Source of the DNA: Naumovozyma dairenensis CBS 421
Taxonomy: Eukaryota > Ascomycota > Saccharomycetes > Saccharomycetales > Saccharomycetaceae
Reading direction: 5' to 3'
Assembly (NCBI RefSeq): GCF_000227115.2
Contig: NC_016479.1
Location: 868,001 to 932,000, forward strand
DNA: 64,000 bases
This document shows positions 22,301 through 33,966 of the stretch, in pieces. Numbering within the stretch: the first letter of the stretch is position 1; each line of letters opens with the position of its first letter. Both the position numbers and the translations under genes were made by a program. The notes beneath the pieces were generated by a model. The model ran no database searches and had not been told where the DNA came from. It was given only the letters and a program-made list of their open reading frames with translations.

Positions 22301-25300
22301 GGATATTGGAATATAACTCTAGTTGGTCCCACCTTCCTAAGCTCCAGGCAGCACCAGCTGCATAAGGAGCCATTAGTTTCTGAACATTGGAAGATAAATT
22401 TGCCCATTTTTGTTCGGTGATATCTAATAGTTGGTCCCACTCACTCAACGCATAGTAAGATCTCATTTTCCCAATGATAACTTCGTTGGAATCATCTCCC
22501 ATACTTTCACGTTTATCGTAAGCTCTTAAGGCTTCTTCCCAACGTTCTAATTTTTCATACCATGTCTCGTGTAAACCTACTCCGTGATACTCTTGGGCAT
22601 ATTTCAAAATACCCACCGCAGCATCTGTTTGATACAGTTGGTTGTTGATACTGATAAGAGATTCAATAGTTGACTCTAATGGTTCTTGGATAAATCTTAA
22701 CTCTTTATAATGTAGTACTTTTGCATACGCATGACATTTCTCAGCGTATTCACCCAATGCTGGAATGGATATTGGTAAGGGTTTATCATCATGGTCCATA
22801 AATTCCACCAGATTTAATATAGTTTGGTGAATTTCTGGCGGGTTCTCGTAAGAAGAAAGGGCTAAGCAGAGTGACTGGATCAAATTTTCTTGATATTGAG
22901 AGTATAGTTCAACCCATACACTTGCAAATGCTGAGTTGAAAAGATCTCTTGCTAACGGGTAATATATACCAGCAAGACCAGCACAAGCTCTTAGGGCATG
23001 GGATGGTGATTCCTTTAGAAGCTGTATAGAAAGTCGTCTTAACCATTCTTGCCAATCTTCTTTTGTAGATTGTTGTGTACAATCCCAAGTTGATTGTAAC
23101 AATGGTTGATTTACCGGAAGTTTTTGGGAGATGGGGATAGACTCCGGTTCTGCAATTTTTTGACTCTCCCTACTGATAATCATAGTTTCGGGTAATGGTT
23201 CACCATTTAATAATTTGGATACCAAACTATCATAAACATTATTTTCAATATTATTACGAAGTAAAGCTTTGTTGATTAAGGGGACATATATTGTAAAATC
23301 GGTCTCTAACCGAAGAAGTAATAACGATAGAGTATTCATTATCGTATTTCTAAGTTCAATATCAGCGGTGTCTAGAAGTCTTGACAGAACTTGTATAATT
23401 CTAGTAGACATAGAATTTAAATTTATATTTTCAATCAATTTTCCTAATGTAGTTATGGATATTTCTGCTACTTCTCTTGTGGAGAACTCAGCAAATTTCA
23501 ATACGGTTGGTATAATCAAGTATGTGTAGTCCTCTAAATTTTTATTGATGATTGTCAACGACTTCATGATCTGGATAGTAACAGCCTTGTTTTCGGAAGG
23601 GTCATCGTTAAGAGCTTCCAAGAAAAGCGTTAATGTCAATGGTACCTGTTTCTTAAATTCTGCACCCAGTACAGTACAAATAGAATCAATAAGCGTTATG
23701 ATAATTGGCCTTAGTTCTTGGATTTTGAAATTTTTTTCGATTGCCCTATAAATGTCTTCCACATAAGGTCTTATATGATCCTTTACTATTGAAACTAATA
23801 CTGCCAGTTGTTTGAAATAATAAGTCGAAAGGGAGCTAGGACAATTATCAATAACTGACAAAAAACTTGGTACGACTTTCCTCAAATACGAAACGCAATT
23901 GAGACGTAAAGTTTCAAATATTTGCATTATTGCCTGTATTGCCGAGGTGTAGTGAGATGATAAAGATGGATCATTTAATATCTTGATTAAGTTATTGAAT
24001 ACTACTGTTAACAAATATTCTTCACTTGATGTTGATAATCCTTGCATTAATAAAGCCATGTCTATAGATGGCATATTTTGATCCACCGTTAGTTTGGCGG
24101 TTGAAGTAACTTCTACTTCGCGATATCTATATGGATCCAATGCACCCAAGATACCTATTAATTTCACGGTTTCTCTTCTAACAGTTTGTGAATTATCTGA
24201 TTTCAAAATACCCATTAATACACTTAATAACTCAGGATAATCTAACAAGGGGTCAATAACATAACCAGAAGACTCTGTCAATTGTCCTAAAGTCTTTAAC
24301 GCAGCATCTCTTTTAAAATTTTTGGACTGATCTTGAAGTGTATCAATAATAATTGGCATTAGCGTATCTAGGTAAGCAATCATTTCTTCTCCTCCCACGA
24401 CTGATAATTCACCAATAGTCTTCAATGCGATTGTGGATACAGTTGATGATTTATCCTTTGCCGTTGTTAAAAGACATTCGAGAATTGGTTCTATATATGG
24501 TTTAGTAATATCTTTACTTGAGCTAATTAGTGTGCATAACAATGTTGCAGTTTCTTCACTTTTCCGAAGATCAACTGAGTATTTCAATTGGGTTAATAAT
24601 TCTAACAATGTCTTCCTTAGGAATGGTATGATGAATGCTGGATTAATAGATACAAGTCTTCCAATAATTTTTAAAACTTCCACTCTGATGGAAAACATTT
24701 CATCATTAAGTAGAGTGAATAATAGTTGGGCGTTTTCTGGTTGTGCTAATTGGGAATCATAATGTGTATTCAAATGAAGTAAAAGTTCCAATCGTATTGC
24801 GGGTACAGGATCAGTGATTGCGACAGCTAATAATTTACTTAAGACCTCATTGACACAATCCAATGCATAAATGGAAGTTTGTTTACATATATTGTCTTTA
24901 CCAAATATATCACATGATGTTATTGCTGAGTATTTCCTAATTTCAGGATCATCATGCTCAATGTACAACAATGTAACGCATCTAACAAATTCTGTTAATG
25001 AGCATTCATAAGTTGTTTCATTTAATATTTTAAAAGTTTGAATTACTAGTTTGTCATCGTTCATCTCCGAGCTCATTTCACCAGTTCTTTCGAAAAGCCT
25101 CTTATTTCGCCAATGACGGGCCTTGATTACTGATGCCTCTGCAAATGATGTTGGCGAGCCAGGAGCTACAAATGGAACTCCTGATAGGGATAATGATAAT
25201 AAATCTAACAATCTAGAATTAATCTTTGGTTGTAAAGTCGGTATTTCCTGGCTAAGTAACGTAAGAGCTTCTTGCATGTTCTTGGGGAATGGATAAATAA

Positions 25301-26702
25301 AGAAAAGGTCCAATATGGTATCATTTAAATAATGTAATAATCTGGCACCAACTGCAAGAGACAATTTCCCAATACAATAAAATAGGGCGCTCTCTGTTAT
25401 TTTTGTATTTTTGTATTTCAATTTAAATGTATTAATAATTATTTCAAATATAGTGTTTAAGTATGGAGAAATTTGTGCATTGATTTCCACTGCTAGATCG
25501 GCAATACATATGAGAATCAGTTCGTTATCAATATTATGCTTAATATTAACATTTAAATTTTTCAATGAAGTCAAGAGAAATACCATTGTTTCACTTAAAT
25601 GTTTTGTTATGAACGCTTCATGATTCCTGGAGGCTAACTTTGGTAAAATCAAATAAACTTCTCTTCTAATTAAATCTGATTTATTTTCTTTAAATAGCAT
25701 AATATAATGGTACATTTCATCATACCTATTAATTTCGTAACCAAATTCCAAAGTCAGTAATACTTTATAGACTAGCAGAGTACCATGGATACATTCCTCT
25801 TTATCTGAATCGAAACCCCTCATACATTCGTCCAAGAGGCGTTGGTTCCAGATTTCTGACGATGGTCCATCTCTTCTCGCTAGTATTTGAAGACATTTCT
25901 GTAAAGTTGTTGCAGCGTCTGTCCTTATTAGTAATGATTTATCACGTAATGCATGCCAAATATTATCCAAAATTGAATTTACGTATCTGAACAGAAGGTA
26001 TGGCACATAATCTGCCAATGAGATGATTATATGTAATGCTGTATGTTTTTTGTTCGTTGTTTTCGACGCAGATCCTACTATTATTTTATCTTGAACGGTA
26101 ACAAGCCATTCAATACATGTTTTCATTTGAGATTCGACGAAATCTGATGTCAATGAACCACCAAGGCTAGCTAATTCTCCTAAAGTATTGGAGGCAACTT
26201 TCATGACTTCTATATCATTACATGGTATTGCTAACCGTAGAAGACTCAAAATTCGTGAAATTTGGGAAGGCAAAGTCTCGTTTTGTGCGTAATATTCTTG
26301 TAATGCCCTTAGGACTAAGATCCCGCTAATTTTCTCATTAGCTGATGAACTTTGTATGGATGCAAGGATTTTTTTGTTCAAGATATTATTAAACTTGGTT
26401 AATTGTTCTACACTACTTTCACGGTTCAAAGCAGACATAACTAATTTGAATTCATAGGTTGCCAACGCTTTGTCAGTTGGTTTCGGACTTTTAAGCTTTT
26501 CGAGTAACTGGTCTATAATTCTGGATTCTTCACCAATTTCGATGGTGGGTATAATACTCTCTAGTTCGAGTGAGTTATAATAATGTTCATCGATGAAAGT
26601 TGGATTCCCATACTTGCCATCTGGTCCGTTAACTATTGGCTCTAAAGTGGCATCGTTATTATAATTTAATTCGTTCTTTTTAGGTTTAAAAAGCGATAGC
26701 AT
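19365..26702 (-). CDS. TOR2: TOR phosphatidylinositol-kinase-related protein kinase
   Basis: A 2445-residue PIKK, catalytic subunit of TOR complexes that control growth, translation, autophagy and (TORC2) actin. Long HEAT-repeat N-terminal half, then FAT domain, then the FRB domain with [12 protein letters not shown] (about residue 1924; the Ser mutated in rapamycin resistance is kept), kinase domain with [10 protein letters not shown] (about 2255) and [10 protein letters not shown], and the FATC end IGWCPFW. I start at MLSLFKPKK; the open frame to 26765 begins with TTG. Flanked by YAE1 and ARP3 as S. cerevisiae TOR1 is, yet several segments look more like TOR2 ([32 protein letters not shown]). 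Orthology to TOR1 or TOR2 is therefore unsettled and the symbol provisional. Confidence 0.9.
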   Translation of the reverse strand: MLSLFKPKKNELNYNNDATLEPIVNGPDGKYGNPTFIDEHYYNSLELESIIPTIEIGEESRIIDQLLEKLKSPKPTDKALATYEFKLVMSALNRESSVEQLTKFNNILNKKILASIQSSSANEKISGILVLRALQEYYAQNETLPSQISRILSLLRLAIPCNDIEVMKVASNTLGELASLGGSLTSDFVESQMKTCIEWLVTVQDKIIVGSASKTTNKKHTALHIIISLADYVPYLLFRYVNSILDNIWHALRDKSLLIRTDAATTLQKCLQILARRDGPSSEIWNQRLLDECMRGFDSDKEECIHGTLLVYKVLLTLEFGYEINRYDEMYHYIMLFKENKSDLIRREVYLILPKLASRNHEAFITKHLSETMVFLLTSLKNLNVNIKHNIDNELILICIADLAVEINAQISPYLNTIFEIIINTFKLKYKNTKITESALFYCIGKLSLAVGARLLHYLNDTILDLFFIYPFPKNMQEALTLLSQEIPTLQPKINSRLLDLLSLSLSGVPFVAPGSPTSFAEASVIKARHWRNKRLFERTGEMSSEMNDDKLVIQTFKILNETTYECSLTEFVRCVTLLYIEHDDPEIRKYSAITSCDIFGKDNICKQTSIYALDCVNEVLSKLLAVAITDPVPAIRLELLLHLNTHYDSQLAQPENAQLLFTLLNDEMFSIRVEVLKIIGRLVSINPAFIIPFLRKTLLELLTQLKYSVDLRKSEETATLLCTLISSSKDITKPYIEPILECLLTTAKDKSSTVSTIALKTIGELSVVGGEEMIAYLDTLMPIIIDTLQDQSKNFKRDAALKTLGQLTESSGYVIDPLLDYPELLSVLMGILKSDNSQTVRRETVKLIGILGALDPYRYREVEVTSTAKLTVDQNMPSIDMALLMQGLSTSSEEYLLTVVFNNLIKILNDPSLSSHYTSAIQAIMQIFETLRLNCVSYLRKVVPSFLSVIDNCPSSLSTYYFKQLAVLVSIVKDHIRPYVEDIYRAIEKNFKIQELRPIIITLIDSICTVLGAEFKKQVPLTLTLFLEALNDDPSENKAVTIQIMKSLTIINKNLEDYTYLIIPTVLKFAEFSTREVAEISITTLGKLIENINLNSMSTRIIQVLSRLLDTADIELRNTIMNTLSLLLLRLETDFTIYVPLINKALLRNNIENNVYDSLVSKLLNGEPLPETMIISRESQKIAEPESIPISQKLPVNQPLLQSTWDCTQQSTKEDWQEWLRRLSIQLLKESPSHALRACAGLAGIYYPLARDLFNSAFASVWVELYSQYQENLIQSLCLALSSYENPPEIHQTILNLVEFMDHDDKPLPISIPALGEYAEKCHAYAKVLHYKELRFIQEPLESTIESLISINNQLYQTDAAVGILKYAQEYHGVGLHETWYEKLERWEEALRAYDKRESMGDDSNEVIIGKMRSYYALSEWDQLLDITEQKWANLSSNVQKLMAPYAAGAAWSLGRWDQLELYSNILKKITPNREFFVCYLKFTSNNFASAEQNIFTARDLLVTELSALINESYARAYNVVVRTQMLAELDEIIQYKRAPVNSNKRAILRQTWDKRLLGSQKSIDIWQRALRIRSLVIKPKQDMMMWIKFANLCRRSNKMILAQKALNLLLEDGGDPSNAKAPPPVVYAQLKFLWAGGAKKEALRHLIGFTSRMAQDLGLDPSNLIAQKIPQSTPVSHSHVEEYTKLLARCFLKQGEWRTCLQPSWRQENPDAILGSYLLATHFDKNWYKAWHNWALANFEVISVKTSQIKEAQENKLNETRGADENLLMEQSINANIEENQYSTELIQRHVVPAIIGFFHSIALLEANSLQDTLRLLTLWFTFGGISGATQAMHEGFGMIKIGIWLDVLPQLISRIHQPNEVVSMSLLSLLSNLGKAHPQALVYPLTVAIKSESVSRQKAALSIIEKMRMHSPVLVGQAELVSDELIRVAVLWQEQWYEGLEDASRYFFGEQNVEKMFATLTPLHKMLQGEPETAKEAAFKKMYERDLADAYEWAMNYKRTKEVNNLNQAWDIYYNVFRKISRQLPQIQTLELQLVSPKLLEAHDLELAIPGTYSPGKPIIKIVSFDSTFSIISSKQRPRKFSIRGSDGKDYRYVLKGHEDIRQDSLVMQLFGLVNTLLQNDTECFQRHLDIQRYPAIPLSPKSGLLGWVRNSDTFHMLIKEHREAKKIPLNIEHWAMLQMAPDYDNLTLLEKIEVFSYSLQNTKGQDFQKVLWLKSRSSETWLERRTMYTRSLAVMSMVGYILGLGDRHPSNLMLDRITGKVIHIDFGDCFEAAILREKFPEKVPFRLTRMLTFAMEVSGVEGSFRITSENVMRVLRDNKESLMAILEAFAFDPLINWGFDFPTEKIIEETGILLPVSTPNELLRKGAITAEEASDMETDRQAELRNGRALLVLRRITDKLTGNDFKRSTDLDVATQLDKLIKQATSVENLCQHYIGWCPFW

Positions 26703-27218
26703 CACAAAGATAAGTATATCCTCACAAAAACGCAATATGTTTCTTTGTACCAAAAACAAACCCAATCTCTCGCTGGCGAACTGTAGAATATGGCAAGCCT
26801 GTCAGTCCTTACCAATATATATATATATAAATATATAAACAAGTAAATACGTAGATATCAGATCCACTAAGAAGGTAAACTTCCCTTTAACAATTTCAGA
26901 GATTCACCGTGCGGGTAACACCGAAAAGTGAAATTTGGAAATTAAAACATTATTATAACAAAATTTGGAAAATATCAACAGTATCTGTTGGCCCCTTTTC
27001 ATGGATTGCTTGAGAGAAAGGTAAAGATACCATCGAAATATAACTGTCAATCAAGTGTGTAACTCAATTTGCAGAAAGTTGATAGTGATATAATATTAAG
27101 AAAAGAAATATTATAAACTGAATTGAATTGAACCCCATTTATACAATTACTTTTAGTCAATCTTTGTCAAGAAAAATAAAACATAGCCAGTAGAGATTAA
27201 GTTATCAACCAATAAAGT
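26703..27218. other. Divergent TOR / ARP3 promoter region
   Basis: No gene; TATATA-rich stretch at 26814-26842 near the TOR side. Confidence 0.5.
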
Positions 27219-28607
27219 ATGTCATATTTAAATAATCCAGCTGTCGTTATGGACAATGGTACCGGTTTAACTAAATTAGGGTTTGCAGGTAACGATTCTC
27301 CCTCTTGGATCTTTCCAACTGCAATTGCTACGTCACAAAGTTCCAACACCAAAAAGGCATCTTCCTCTTCTTCATCTTCTGCTGCCGCTTTAGGTCCATC
27401 CAATACAGGAACTTCAGCTAACTCTTCCGCAACTCCATATTTCGGTAATTCCACCTCTGCCACATCTTTCAATAATTTAAATAAAAACATGTTATTATCT
27501 AACAATTTAGCCGGTAAAAGAGGCACAGAAGATTTAGATTTCTATATCGGTAACGAAGCCCTAGTTGCCTCCCAAGGTCCATCCTACTCCTTAAGTTATC
27601 CAATCAGGCACGGACAAGTGGAGAATTGGGATCATATGGAAAGATTTTGGGAAAATTCCATCTTTAAATATTTGAGAACAGAACCAGAAGATCATTTCTT
27701 CTTATTGACTGAACCACCTTTAAACCCACCTGAAAATAGGGAACAAATTGCAGAAATCTTCTTTGAATCATTCAATTGTGCAGGGCTTTATATCGCCGTG
27801 CAAGCTGTCTTGGCATTGGCTGCATCTTGGACCTCTTCAAAAGTCACTGATAGATCTTTGACTGGTACTGTTATTGATTCCGGTGATGGTGTTACACATG
27901 TTATCCCCGTTGCAGAGGGGTACGTTATTGGATCAGCAATTAAGAATATTCCAATTGCTGGGAGAGATATTACGTTATTTATTCAATCTTTGTTGAGGGA
28001 ACGTGGTGAAGTGGATACTTCTTTGAAGACGGCAGAACGTATCAAACAAGAATATTGTTATGTTTGTCCTGACATTGTTAAAGAATTCAACAAATTTGAT
28101 AGAGATGGATCTAAATTTGCTCAGTTTATTGTAGAAAATCAAGAACAAACAAGAAAGAAAGTTGTTGATGTGGGGTATGAGAGATTCTTGGCACCAGAAA
28201 TTTTCTTTAATCCTGAGATTGCATCTTCAGATTTCCTAACTCCATTACCAACAGTGGTGGATCATACTATTCAAGCTTGTCCAATTGATGTTCGTAAGGG
28301 TCTTTATAATAATATTGTTTTATCTGGTGGGTCTACTATGTTTAAAGATTTTGGCCGTCGTTTACAAAGAGATTTAAAATCTATAGTTAGTAATAGAATT
28401 GCACAAAGTGAAAGATTAAGTGGGACCAAATCTACTGGTGTAGATGTTCAAGTGATCTCTCATAGAAAGCAAAGGAATGCTGTTTGGTTTGGTGGTTCAT
28501 TATTAGCTCAAACTGCAGAATTCAAAAGTTATTGTCATACAAAGAAAGATTATGAAGAATATGGTCCTGAAATTGTTAGAAACTTTAGTTTATTCAATAT
28601 GGTATAG
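27219..28607 (+). CDS. ARP3: Actin-related protein 3 (Arp2/3 complex)
   Basis: A 462-residue actin-fold ATPase (449 in S. cerevisiae), one of the two actin-like subunits of the Arp2/3 complex that nucleates branched filaments at cortical patches. The N terminus [19 protein letters not shown] is the phosphate-1 loop; a low-complexity Ser/Ala insert follows (residues 40-75). Then come [30 protein letters not shown] (phosphate 2), [16 protein letters not shown] (adenosine loop) and the C terminus [12 protein letters not shown]. Nearly identical to the yeast family outside the insert. Neighbours match YJR066W-YJR065C-YJR064W. Confidence 0.98.
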   Translation: MSYLNNPAVVMDNGTGLTKLGFAGNDSPSWIFPTAIATSQSSNTKKASSSSSSSAAALGPSNTGTSANSSATPYFGNSTSATSFNNLNKNMLLSNNLAGKRGTEDLDFYIGNEALVASQGPSYSLSYPIRHGQVENWDHMERFWENSIFKYLRTEPEDHFFLLTEPPLNPPENREQIAEIFFESFNCAGLYIAVQAVLALAASWTSSKVTDRSLTGTVIDSGDGVTHVIPVAEGYVIGSAIKNIPIAGRDITLFIQSLLRERGEVDTSLKTAERIKQEYCYVCPDIVKEFNKFDRDGSKFAQFIVENQEQTRKKVVDVGYERFLAPEIFFNPEIASSDFLTPLPTVVDHTIQACPIDVRKGLYNNIVLSGGSTMFKDFGRRLQRDLKSIVSNRIAQSERLSGTKSTGVDVQVISHRKQRNAVWFGGSLLAQTAEFKSYCHTKKDYEEYGPEIVRNFSLFNMV

Positions 28608-29019
28608 GCTCAAGTTTGTACTCACGAGAAAGAAAGGAGGATTGAAACGTTAAATAATGAACGGTGAAAACATAAAGAAAATTTAATTAAAAAAAGAACT
28701 CAAAATGAGAAATAAAAAACTAAAAAAAATATACAAATCTATATCCTTATGTAACCTATGAACATAGATTAAAAATATAGTATACAAGATAATAGATAGC
28801 ATTTCGTAAATATTATTGAATTCGGGCGGATATGATGTGATTTGTACATATAAACAGGTGGTTTTTAATTTAAAATTAGGCATGACTGAAATACTGAAAT
28901 GAAAAAATGGCTATTTGTATATTAGTATTTTTTTAAGTGTTTATTATTATATATGTTGATATGTTCATTTATACATTTTTAAAATAAGCGGCTCGTTTAT
29001 CTTTTAGTGAATTTTTTGC
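28608..29019. other. Convergent ARP3/CCT5 spacer
   Basis: AT-rich 3' regions; no gene seen. Confidence 0.45.
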
Positions 29020-30705
29020 TTAATATTCATCTTTACCACTTATAATGACATTATCGATCTTCAAAATCATCCTACACAATTGAGTGGCCAATAAGACTTG
29101 TTGCTTTTTACCAATGAATGGATCAACTATAAATAATTCCTTCATATCATTCGTACCTTTACCTAAACAATCAACACCTACACACGAAATGTTTTCCTTA
29201 ACGTGTTTACTTTTTAAATTAGATAAAGTTTCAATTGGATCTAACCCAGAATTTTCAGCTAAAGTCATTGGGATTGTATCTAAAGCTTCAGCAAATGCAC
29301 GGAAGGCATATTGATCAATACCACGTTGTCTATCAGCTTCCTCTGAGACTGCTAGAGACATTGTCACTTCTGCAGCACCACCACCATAAACTACACGAGA
29401 ATCTTTCACTAAATTACGTACTACACAAAGGGAATCATGTAATGCACGTTGAGCTTCATCCACTATCATCTTATTGGAACCACGTAGAAAACATGTTACA
29501 GTTTTGGAATCTTTTAATTGTTCAATGACTAACATTCTATCCTTTGTAGTACCAAATTCTAATTCATAAACTTTGGCACATGTACCTAATTTTTCCTTTG
29601 TTAAATCTTGGAATCTTGGAACGATTCTACCATTTGTAGAGATAGCAATTTGTTCTAATTCTTGGCCACCTACCCATCTTACTGCAGGTAATTCATTTTG
29701 TAAAAGAAGATGATTTGCTTCATCGTCGAACCCCCATTGACATATGACGACATCTGCACCTGCTTCTTTGACGAAATTTATCATTTCTTTAAATTTATCC
29801 TGTTCATAAGTTTGTAACTTTTGATATTCTTCAACTGATGATATATCTAGTTTATGTTTAGTCTTTGGTTTTGGTGGTTCAAAGGGACAAGTTAAAATGG
29901 CCAATTTTACGCCATCTTCGCCTTCCTTAGGTAGCACCACAGTTGGCATTTGTGGATGAGAGAAATCTTTATCAAGTATAACACCATTAATTAATTTAGA
30001 ATCTTTCAAAGAACCACCTACTCTACCTTGTAATCTAATCAAATCGAAATCTACATCTTTCCTTTCCTTATTCATAACACTAGTGACAGCATCTACAGCC
30101 ATTTGAGCGAACATATCATGATTTTTCGAGACAATCTTAGACCCTAAAGAAGTTTTTGCAGCTTTAAAAAGATAATCATTAAAGAGTTGATCATTTTCAT
30201 TCAACATAATATCATCAGTTCCCTTTTCTTCCAAAGTTTGAATAGCCAATTTAGCAGCTTCATCGAACCCATTAGCGATTTTAATTGGATGAATCCCCTT
30301 TTCAATCAATTCCAAAGCTTGATCTAATAAAGCACTAGCCAATACGACAACACCAGTAGTACCATCACCGATTTCTTCATCTTGAGATTTAGATAATTGT
30401 ACTAACAATTTAGCAATTTCATTATCTAATTCCATTTGAGATAAAATGGTAGCACCATCATTAGTAATTGTGATATCACCATCTGGAGAGATTAAGATCT
30501 TATCAAGACCACGAGGCCCCAATGATGTCTTGATGATGGAAGCGACGGATCTAGCAGCAAGGATGTGGGATTTTTTGGCTTCGATACCGTTTTGCCTCTT
30601 TTTATTGCCTTGGTCTTTTACGATGATGAAGGGTCTACCCATTTCATCTTGGGCTACGATTGCGTTTGATAAATCTGGCATTGCCATTGTTTGAGGTTGT
30701 GCCAT
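29020..30705 (-). CDS. CCT5: Chaperonin TRiC/CCT subunit epsilon
   Basis: A 561-residue group II chaperonin subunit (562 in S. cerevisiae) of the cytosolic ring complex that folds actin, tubulin and WD proteins. ATP-binding motifs are clear: [28 protein letters not shown], and VYGGGAAE near the C-terminal equatorial domain. The apical domain contains [14 protein letters not shown]. Conservation with S. cerevisiae Cct5 is nearly continuous, including the end [13 protein letters not shown]. Position matches YJR064W between ARP3 and RPA12. Confidence 0.98.
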   Translation of the reverse strand: MAQPQTMAMPDLSNAIVAQDEMGRPFIIVKDQGNKKRQNGIEAKKSHILAARSVASIIKTSLGPRGLDKILISPDGDITITNDGATILSQMELDNEIAKLLVQLSKSQDEEIGDGTTGVVVLASALLDQALELIEKGIHPIKIANGFDEAAKLAIQTLEEKGTDDIMLNENDQLFNDYLFKAAKTSLGSKIVSKNHDMFAQMAVDAVTSVMNKERKDVDFDLIRLQGRVGGSLKDSKLINGVILDKDFSHPQMPTVVLPKEGEDGVKLAILTCPFEPPKPKTKHKLDISSVEEYQKLQTYEQDKFKEMINFVKEAGADVVICQWGFDDEANHLLLQNELPAVRWVGGQELEQIAISTNGRIVPRFQDLTKEKLGTCAKVYELEFGTTKDRMLVIEQLKDSKTVTCFLRGSNKMIVDEAQRALHDSLCVVRNLVKDSRVVYGGGAAEVTMSLAVSEEADRQRGIDQYAFRAFAEALDTIPMTLAENSGLDPIETLSNLKSKHVKENISCVGVDCLGKGTNDMKELFIVDPFIGKKQQVLLATQLCRMILKIDNVIISGKDEY

Positions 30706-31174
30706 TGTGTATTTTCCTTTCTCTTTTTTTGGTGCCTTCTTGGGAAGTGCGAATGACGGGATTGATAATGGAATTTCCCCTTTGGATAGAAGAAATGGTC
30801 AATGAGATGTCTTGTTCTTGGTCAAAGCTTGTCTATGTTTATTATATGTTTTTTTGCCACTTTTAAGCTTCTTGTCATATATATATTATATATATATGTA
30901 TTGAAATTTTTTGCAAGAAAAGATCATCGAAGACGGCCTCATAATTTATAAAGATGAAGAAGAAGAAGAAGAGAGTAGAACCAACGTCAACATGTAGATG
31001 AAGGTACTAAACGTTACATACAAGCGGTTATATATCATAGGGTAAAGAATAGAACATATTGTCATATTATTGTTATCTTTTTTATTTTTTTGAAATGTTA
31101 ATTATTATACAAAATGGAATCTATGAATGAATGAGTGGGTTAAATAGAATTGAATTGAATTGTGTTCTTTCTTT
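30706..31174. other. CCT5 promoter and RPA12 3' region
   Basis: No gene. An AT-only inverted repeat lies at about 30876-30899 and a GAA-type microsatellite at about 30953-30972. Confidence 0.45.
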
Positions 31175-31555
31175 CTAATTATTAGTTCTAAATTTGTAAC
31201 CACATGAAGTGCATGTATAAAACACGGTAGCACCTTCATCTGCAGATCTTAATTGTAAAGTATGATAATGCATTTCATCGTTCCCACATTTTGGACATTT
31301 TTCCTTAATGACAGCCCCATCTTCCAATTCATTTTTCTTCAGCGATGTTTTCACCACAGATTTCTTTGATCTTAATGCTGATGGAAATGCATCATCTGCG
31401 GTGCTGGTGACCACTTTTAAATCAGAAAATTTAGATTTAGGATATTTGGCTTGACATTGTGAACATTCGATTTCTGATGAGTCGACTGCTGAACTCGGGT
31501 TATCCAATAAATTACCGCAATCTAGACAGAATATAAGGGATCCAACAACAGACAT
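31175..31555 (-). CDS. RPA12: RNA polymerase I subunit A12.2
   Basis: A 126-residue zinc-ribbon subunit of Pol I (125 in S. cerevisiae), needed for RNA cleavage and termination in the nucleolus. N-terminal Zn ribbon CLDCGNLL ... CSQCQ (residues 10-36). C-terminal TFIIS-like ribbon CPKCGNDEMHYHTLQLRSAD with CTSCGYKF, including the acidic D-E pair of the catalytic hairpin (RSADEG). Length and motifs match YJR063W. RRPE- and PAC-like elements in the upstream region fit ribosome-biogenesis regulation. Confidence 0.97.
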   Translation of the reverse strand: MSVVGSLIFCLDCGNLLDNPSSAVDSSEIECSQCQAKYPKSKFSDLKVVTSTADDAFPSALRSKKSVVKTSLKKNELEDGAVIKEKCPKCGNDEMHYHTLQLRSADEGATVFYTCTSCGYKFRTNN

Positions 31556-31622
31556 TATTACTAGTACTCGTTGTCACAACTCTTATTAATAATCTAATTA
31601 AGCCCCATTCATTAGCTTGATT

Positions 31623-31690
31623 CTCATCATCGCATACATCTTAACAATAAATTTTAACTGGCAACTTTTTTCAAAATTTCAAAATTTTTT
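31623..31690. promoter_or_regulatory. RRPE-like and PAC-like elements upstream of RPA12
   Basis: The minus strand has GCGATGATGAG (31623-31633), close to the PAC core GCGATGAG, and the stretch 31670-31690 contains AAAATTTTTTG-type sequence resembling RRPE. This pair is typical of ribosome-biogenesis genes. The matches are imperfect. Confidence 0.35.
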
Positions 31691-31826
31691 GTCGGAAATT
31701 TCATCATCGTTTACGAAGACGATCCACGAAGTAAAAGCAACAACCCCAAACGCACTACTTACATACATACAGACGATTTCTGATGAATATTTGACAGATT
31801 CATCCAGATCGAACACACGTGCAATA

Positions 31827-32213
31827 CTACCAGCCAAATCTACTGCGTGAGTTCGCCTTCATCTTCTTAATATGTTCATTACGACGTTTCAAAGCGTCTT
31901 TATTACGTTCCGCGTTCTTCACCAGGGATCTTAGTTGGTTCTTTGGATCATAGACATTAGATACCACAGGAGAATCTGTTACTTCGCCGTGTGTCTTATT
32001 GTTTAACAGAGTTGCTTGCATTATTCCTTGTTCGTCTTCATGCTGATTTTGTGTAAATCCATTAAGGGGATGATCCGTCTTTCGTTTCATCAAAGTTGGT
32101 TTAGTGACTTCTTGTGGTAGTACTCTGAGATCAACTTTAATGGCACGATACAGAGGTTCCTTGATAGGGCTCTCGCGTCTATTATATCCAGGTTCAAAAA
32201 CCGATTCGGACAT
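31827..32213 (-). CDS. Unrecognised small basic protein
   Basis: An ATG-initiated frame of 128 residues, tandem with RPA12 and divergent from NTA1. I do not recognise the family. The C terminus is strongly basic and helical-looking: NQLRSLVKNAERNKDALKRR followed by NEHIKKMKANSRSRFGW. The N-terminal two thirds are polar with several Pro and no hydrophobic segment, so it is probably soluble and perhaps binds nucleic acid or a large complex. S. cerevisiae has no gene between YJR063W and YJR062C. It could be a lineage-specific gene or an ancestral gene lost in S. cerevisiae. That it is a real gene is supported by the ATG, its length between two promoters and the non-random basic tail. Confidence 0.6.
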   Translation of the reverse strand: MSESVFEPGYNRRESPIKEPLYRAIKVDLRVLPQEVTKPTLMKRKTDHPLNGFTQNQHEDEQGIMQATLLNNKTHGEVTDSPVVSNVYDPKNQLRSLVKNAERNKDALKRRNEHIKKMKANSRSRFGW

Positions 32214-32535
32214 CTTTCCAATAGTATGTATGTAATATAAAATTTCCTAATTCTCTTGCTGTGCTTCTTACCTGAGATCCAGTAACTAACCTGATCAGCG
32301 TGTGCTACTTCTCTCTTCTCTTCTCTTCTCTTCTCTTCTCAGAACCGTTTTATATAAATTATTTAAATTGCCAACTTTTCATTTTAAACTGTATCAACGG
32401 CTCAAAAATGACAAAAGTGAAAAAGTCCGTATGGTTAACTAACTAACAAACATATGTATCTATGCTCAGTCCATATCTAAAATACTTGTGGAAATCACCA
32501 AATATAATCTTAATACAAACCCATCATTCATACAG
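32214..32535. other. Divergent promoter with TTCTC pentanucleotide repeat
   Basis: About 32310-32340 is a (TTCTC)n microsatellite of roughly six units. The frame of NTA1 remains open upstream of its ATG back to a TAA at 32440 without another ATG. Confidence 0.6.
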
Positions 32536-33777
32536 ATGACCACAAAATCAAAAGTTCTGGTCGATTTGAAAATCGCATTAGTACAACTAAACTCTCAAGT
32601 GAATCAAGTTACTCAAAATATAAATAGAACATGGTCACTTCTAAATAAATTTAAGGAAAAAACTCACAAAACCCCAGATATAATAGTATTTCCTGAATTT
32701 GCATTAACAGGTTACAACTTCCATTCAAGAGATCATATCTTCCCCTTTTGCTCCTTAACAAAAGAAAGTGAATCCTTCAAATTAGCAAAACAAGTCTCTA
32801 AATTATTCAATTGTTATACTGTCATAGGATACCCTGAAAGGACATCCACAAATAACATTGATGACGGTGAACCATTATACAACTCGGCATTAGTTACATC
32901 CCCTCAGGGGAACCTCATCTTCAACTATAGAAAATCATTCTTATATCAAACAGATCATGATTGGCATTGCCATGAAAATCCAATGGGTTTCCAAACGTTC
33001 CCGTTAACTTTCAAACAACCAAATGGGAAACCTGATATAACAATAAATACATCCATTGGAATATGTATGGATTTAAGTCCCTATGAATTCGAAGCTCCAT
33101 TCATTGATTTCGAATTCGCTTCTTATAATCTTGACATGGGGACTGAATTGATCATTTGTCCCATGGCTTGGTTACATTCCTCTTCTATAACTGATAAATC
33201 ATTATCAATCATTGAAAAGAACGAAAAGAAGTTGGAAATATTACAAAATTTAAGAAAATTGGATTTACCACCTTATGGATCTCAAAATGATTTTCAATTC
33301 GATTTGGAAAAGCATACGCAGAAGTTTAAATCATTAGAGTCAGATGATTATAGTCGAATGGATGAACCGGATTTATCAAACGTCGACTATTGGATACGTA
33401 GATTCTTACCATTTTTAGATTTGGATCATAGAACACATTGGTTTCAAACTGATTTGATTGAAAAAGTATTGAATGGTAAGGATGAGGAGTTTTTACAACA
33501 TTGTCCCACTAAGAAATCATTCATGGGTGCAAGAACAGATATACCATGGGCATTTAAGGGGAAGAATATGATTATGGTCAATGCTAATAGATGTGGTGTG
33601 GAAGATGGTACCACTGTCTTTGCTGGAAGTTCGGGGATATATAAATTTAATGGTAAAATGGAACCGGGTGAATTGAAAGATAACTCTAAAAATCATAGTG
33701 TGGAATTATTAGGGAACCTTGGTAAGGGATTGGAAGGGATAATAATGCGTGAAGTACTGTTTCAAGTGGAGAGATGA
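32536..33777 (+). CDS. NTA1: Protein N-terminal asparagine/glutamine amidase
   Basis: A 413-residue nitrilase-superfamily enzyme (457 in S. cerevisiae) that deamidates N-terminal Asn and Gln to Asp and Glu, feeding the Arg/N-degron pathway. Catalytic triad: Glu in FPEFALTGYNF, Lys in FNYRKSFLY, Cys in SIGICMDLSPYEF. The C terminus ANRCGVEDGTTVFAGSSGIY and LLGNLGKGLEGIIMREV is very like the S. cerevisiae protein. The first ATG gives MTTKSKVLVDLK, matching the internal MSTKLLVDLK of S. cerevisiae. The N-terminal ten residues that in S. cerevisiae carry a mitochondrial signal have no ATG here, though the frame is open upstream. Confidence 0.95.
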   Translation: MTTKSKVLVDLKIALVQLNSQVNQVTQNINRTWSLLNKFKEKTHKTPDIIVFPEFALTGYNFHSRDHIFPFCSLTKESESFKLAKQVSKLFNCYTVIGYPERTSTNNIDDGEPLYNSALVTSPQGNLIFNYRKSFLYQTDHDWHCHENPMGFQTFPLTFKQPNGKPDITINTSIGICMDLSPYEFEAPFIDFEFASYNLDMGTELIICPMAWLHSSSITDKSLSIIEKNEKKLEILQNLRKLDLPPYGSQNDFQFDLEKHTQKFKSLESDDYSRMDEPDLSNVDYWIRRFLPFLDLDHRTHWFQTDLIEKVLNGKDEEFLQHCPTKKSFMGARTDIPWAFKGKNMIMVNANRCGVEDGTTVFAGSSGIYKFNGKMEPGELKDNSKNHSVELLGNLGKGLEGIIMREVLFQVER

Positions 33778-33966
33778 AAAAGTGGAGAAAAGAATATATG
33801 TATGTAAGCCGTAAAAAAGATAGTAAACACAAAGCTACATCTAGTTCTTGTATTTAAACATTAAATTCATAAATTGTTAAAGTTCATTATATTATAGAAT
33901 ACATTATATTTCATCAAGAAAAAATTACGGGCATTTCTGTCTATGGGTATATGGATGCTGACAATA

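Noticed and set aside
26703..26765. N-terminal extension of the TOR frame
   Set aside because: It starts with TTG; the first ATG is at 26702.
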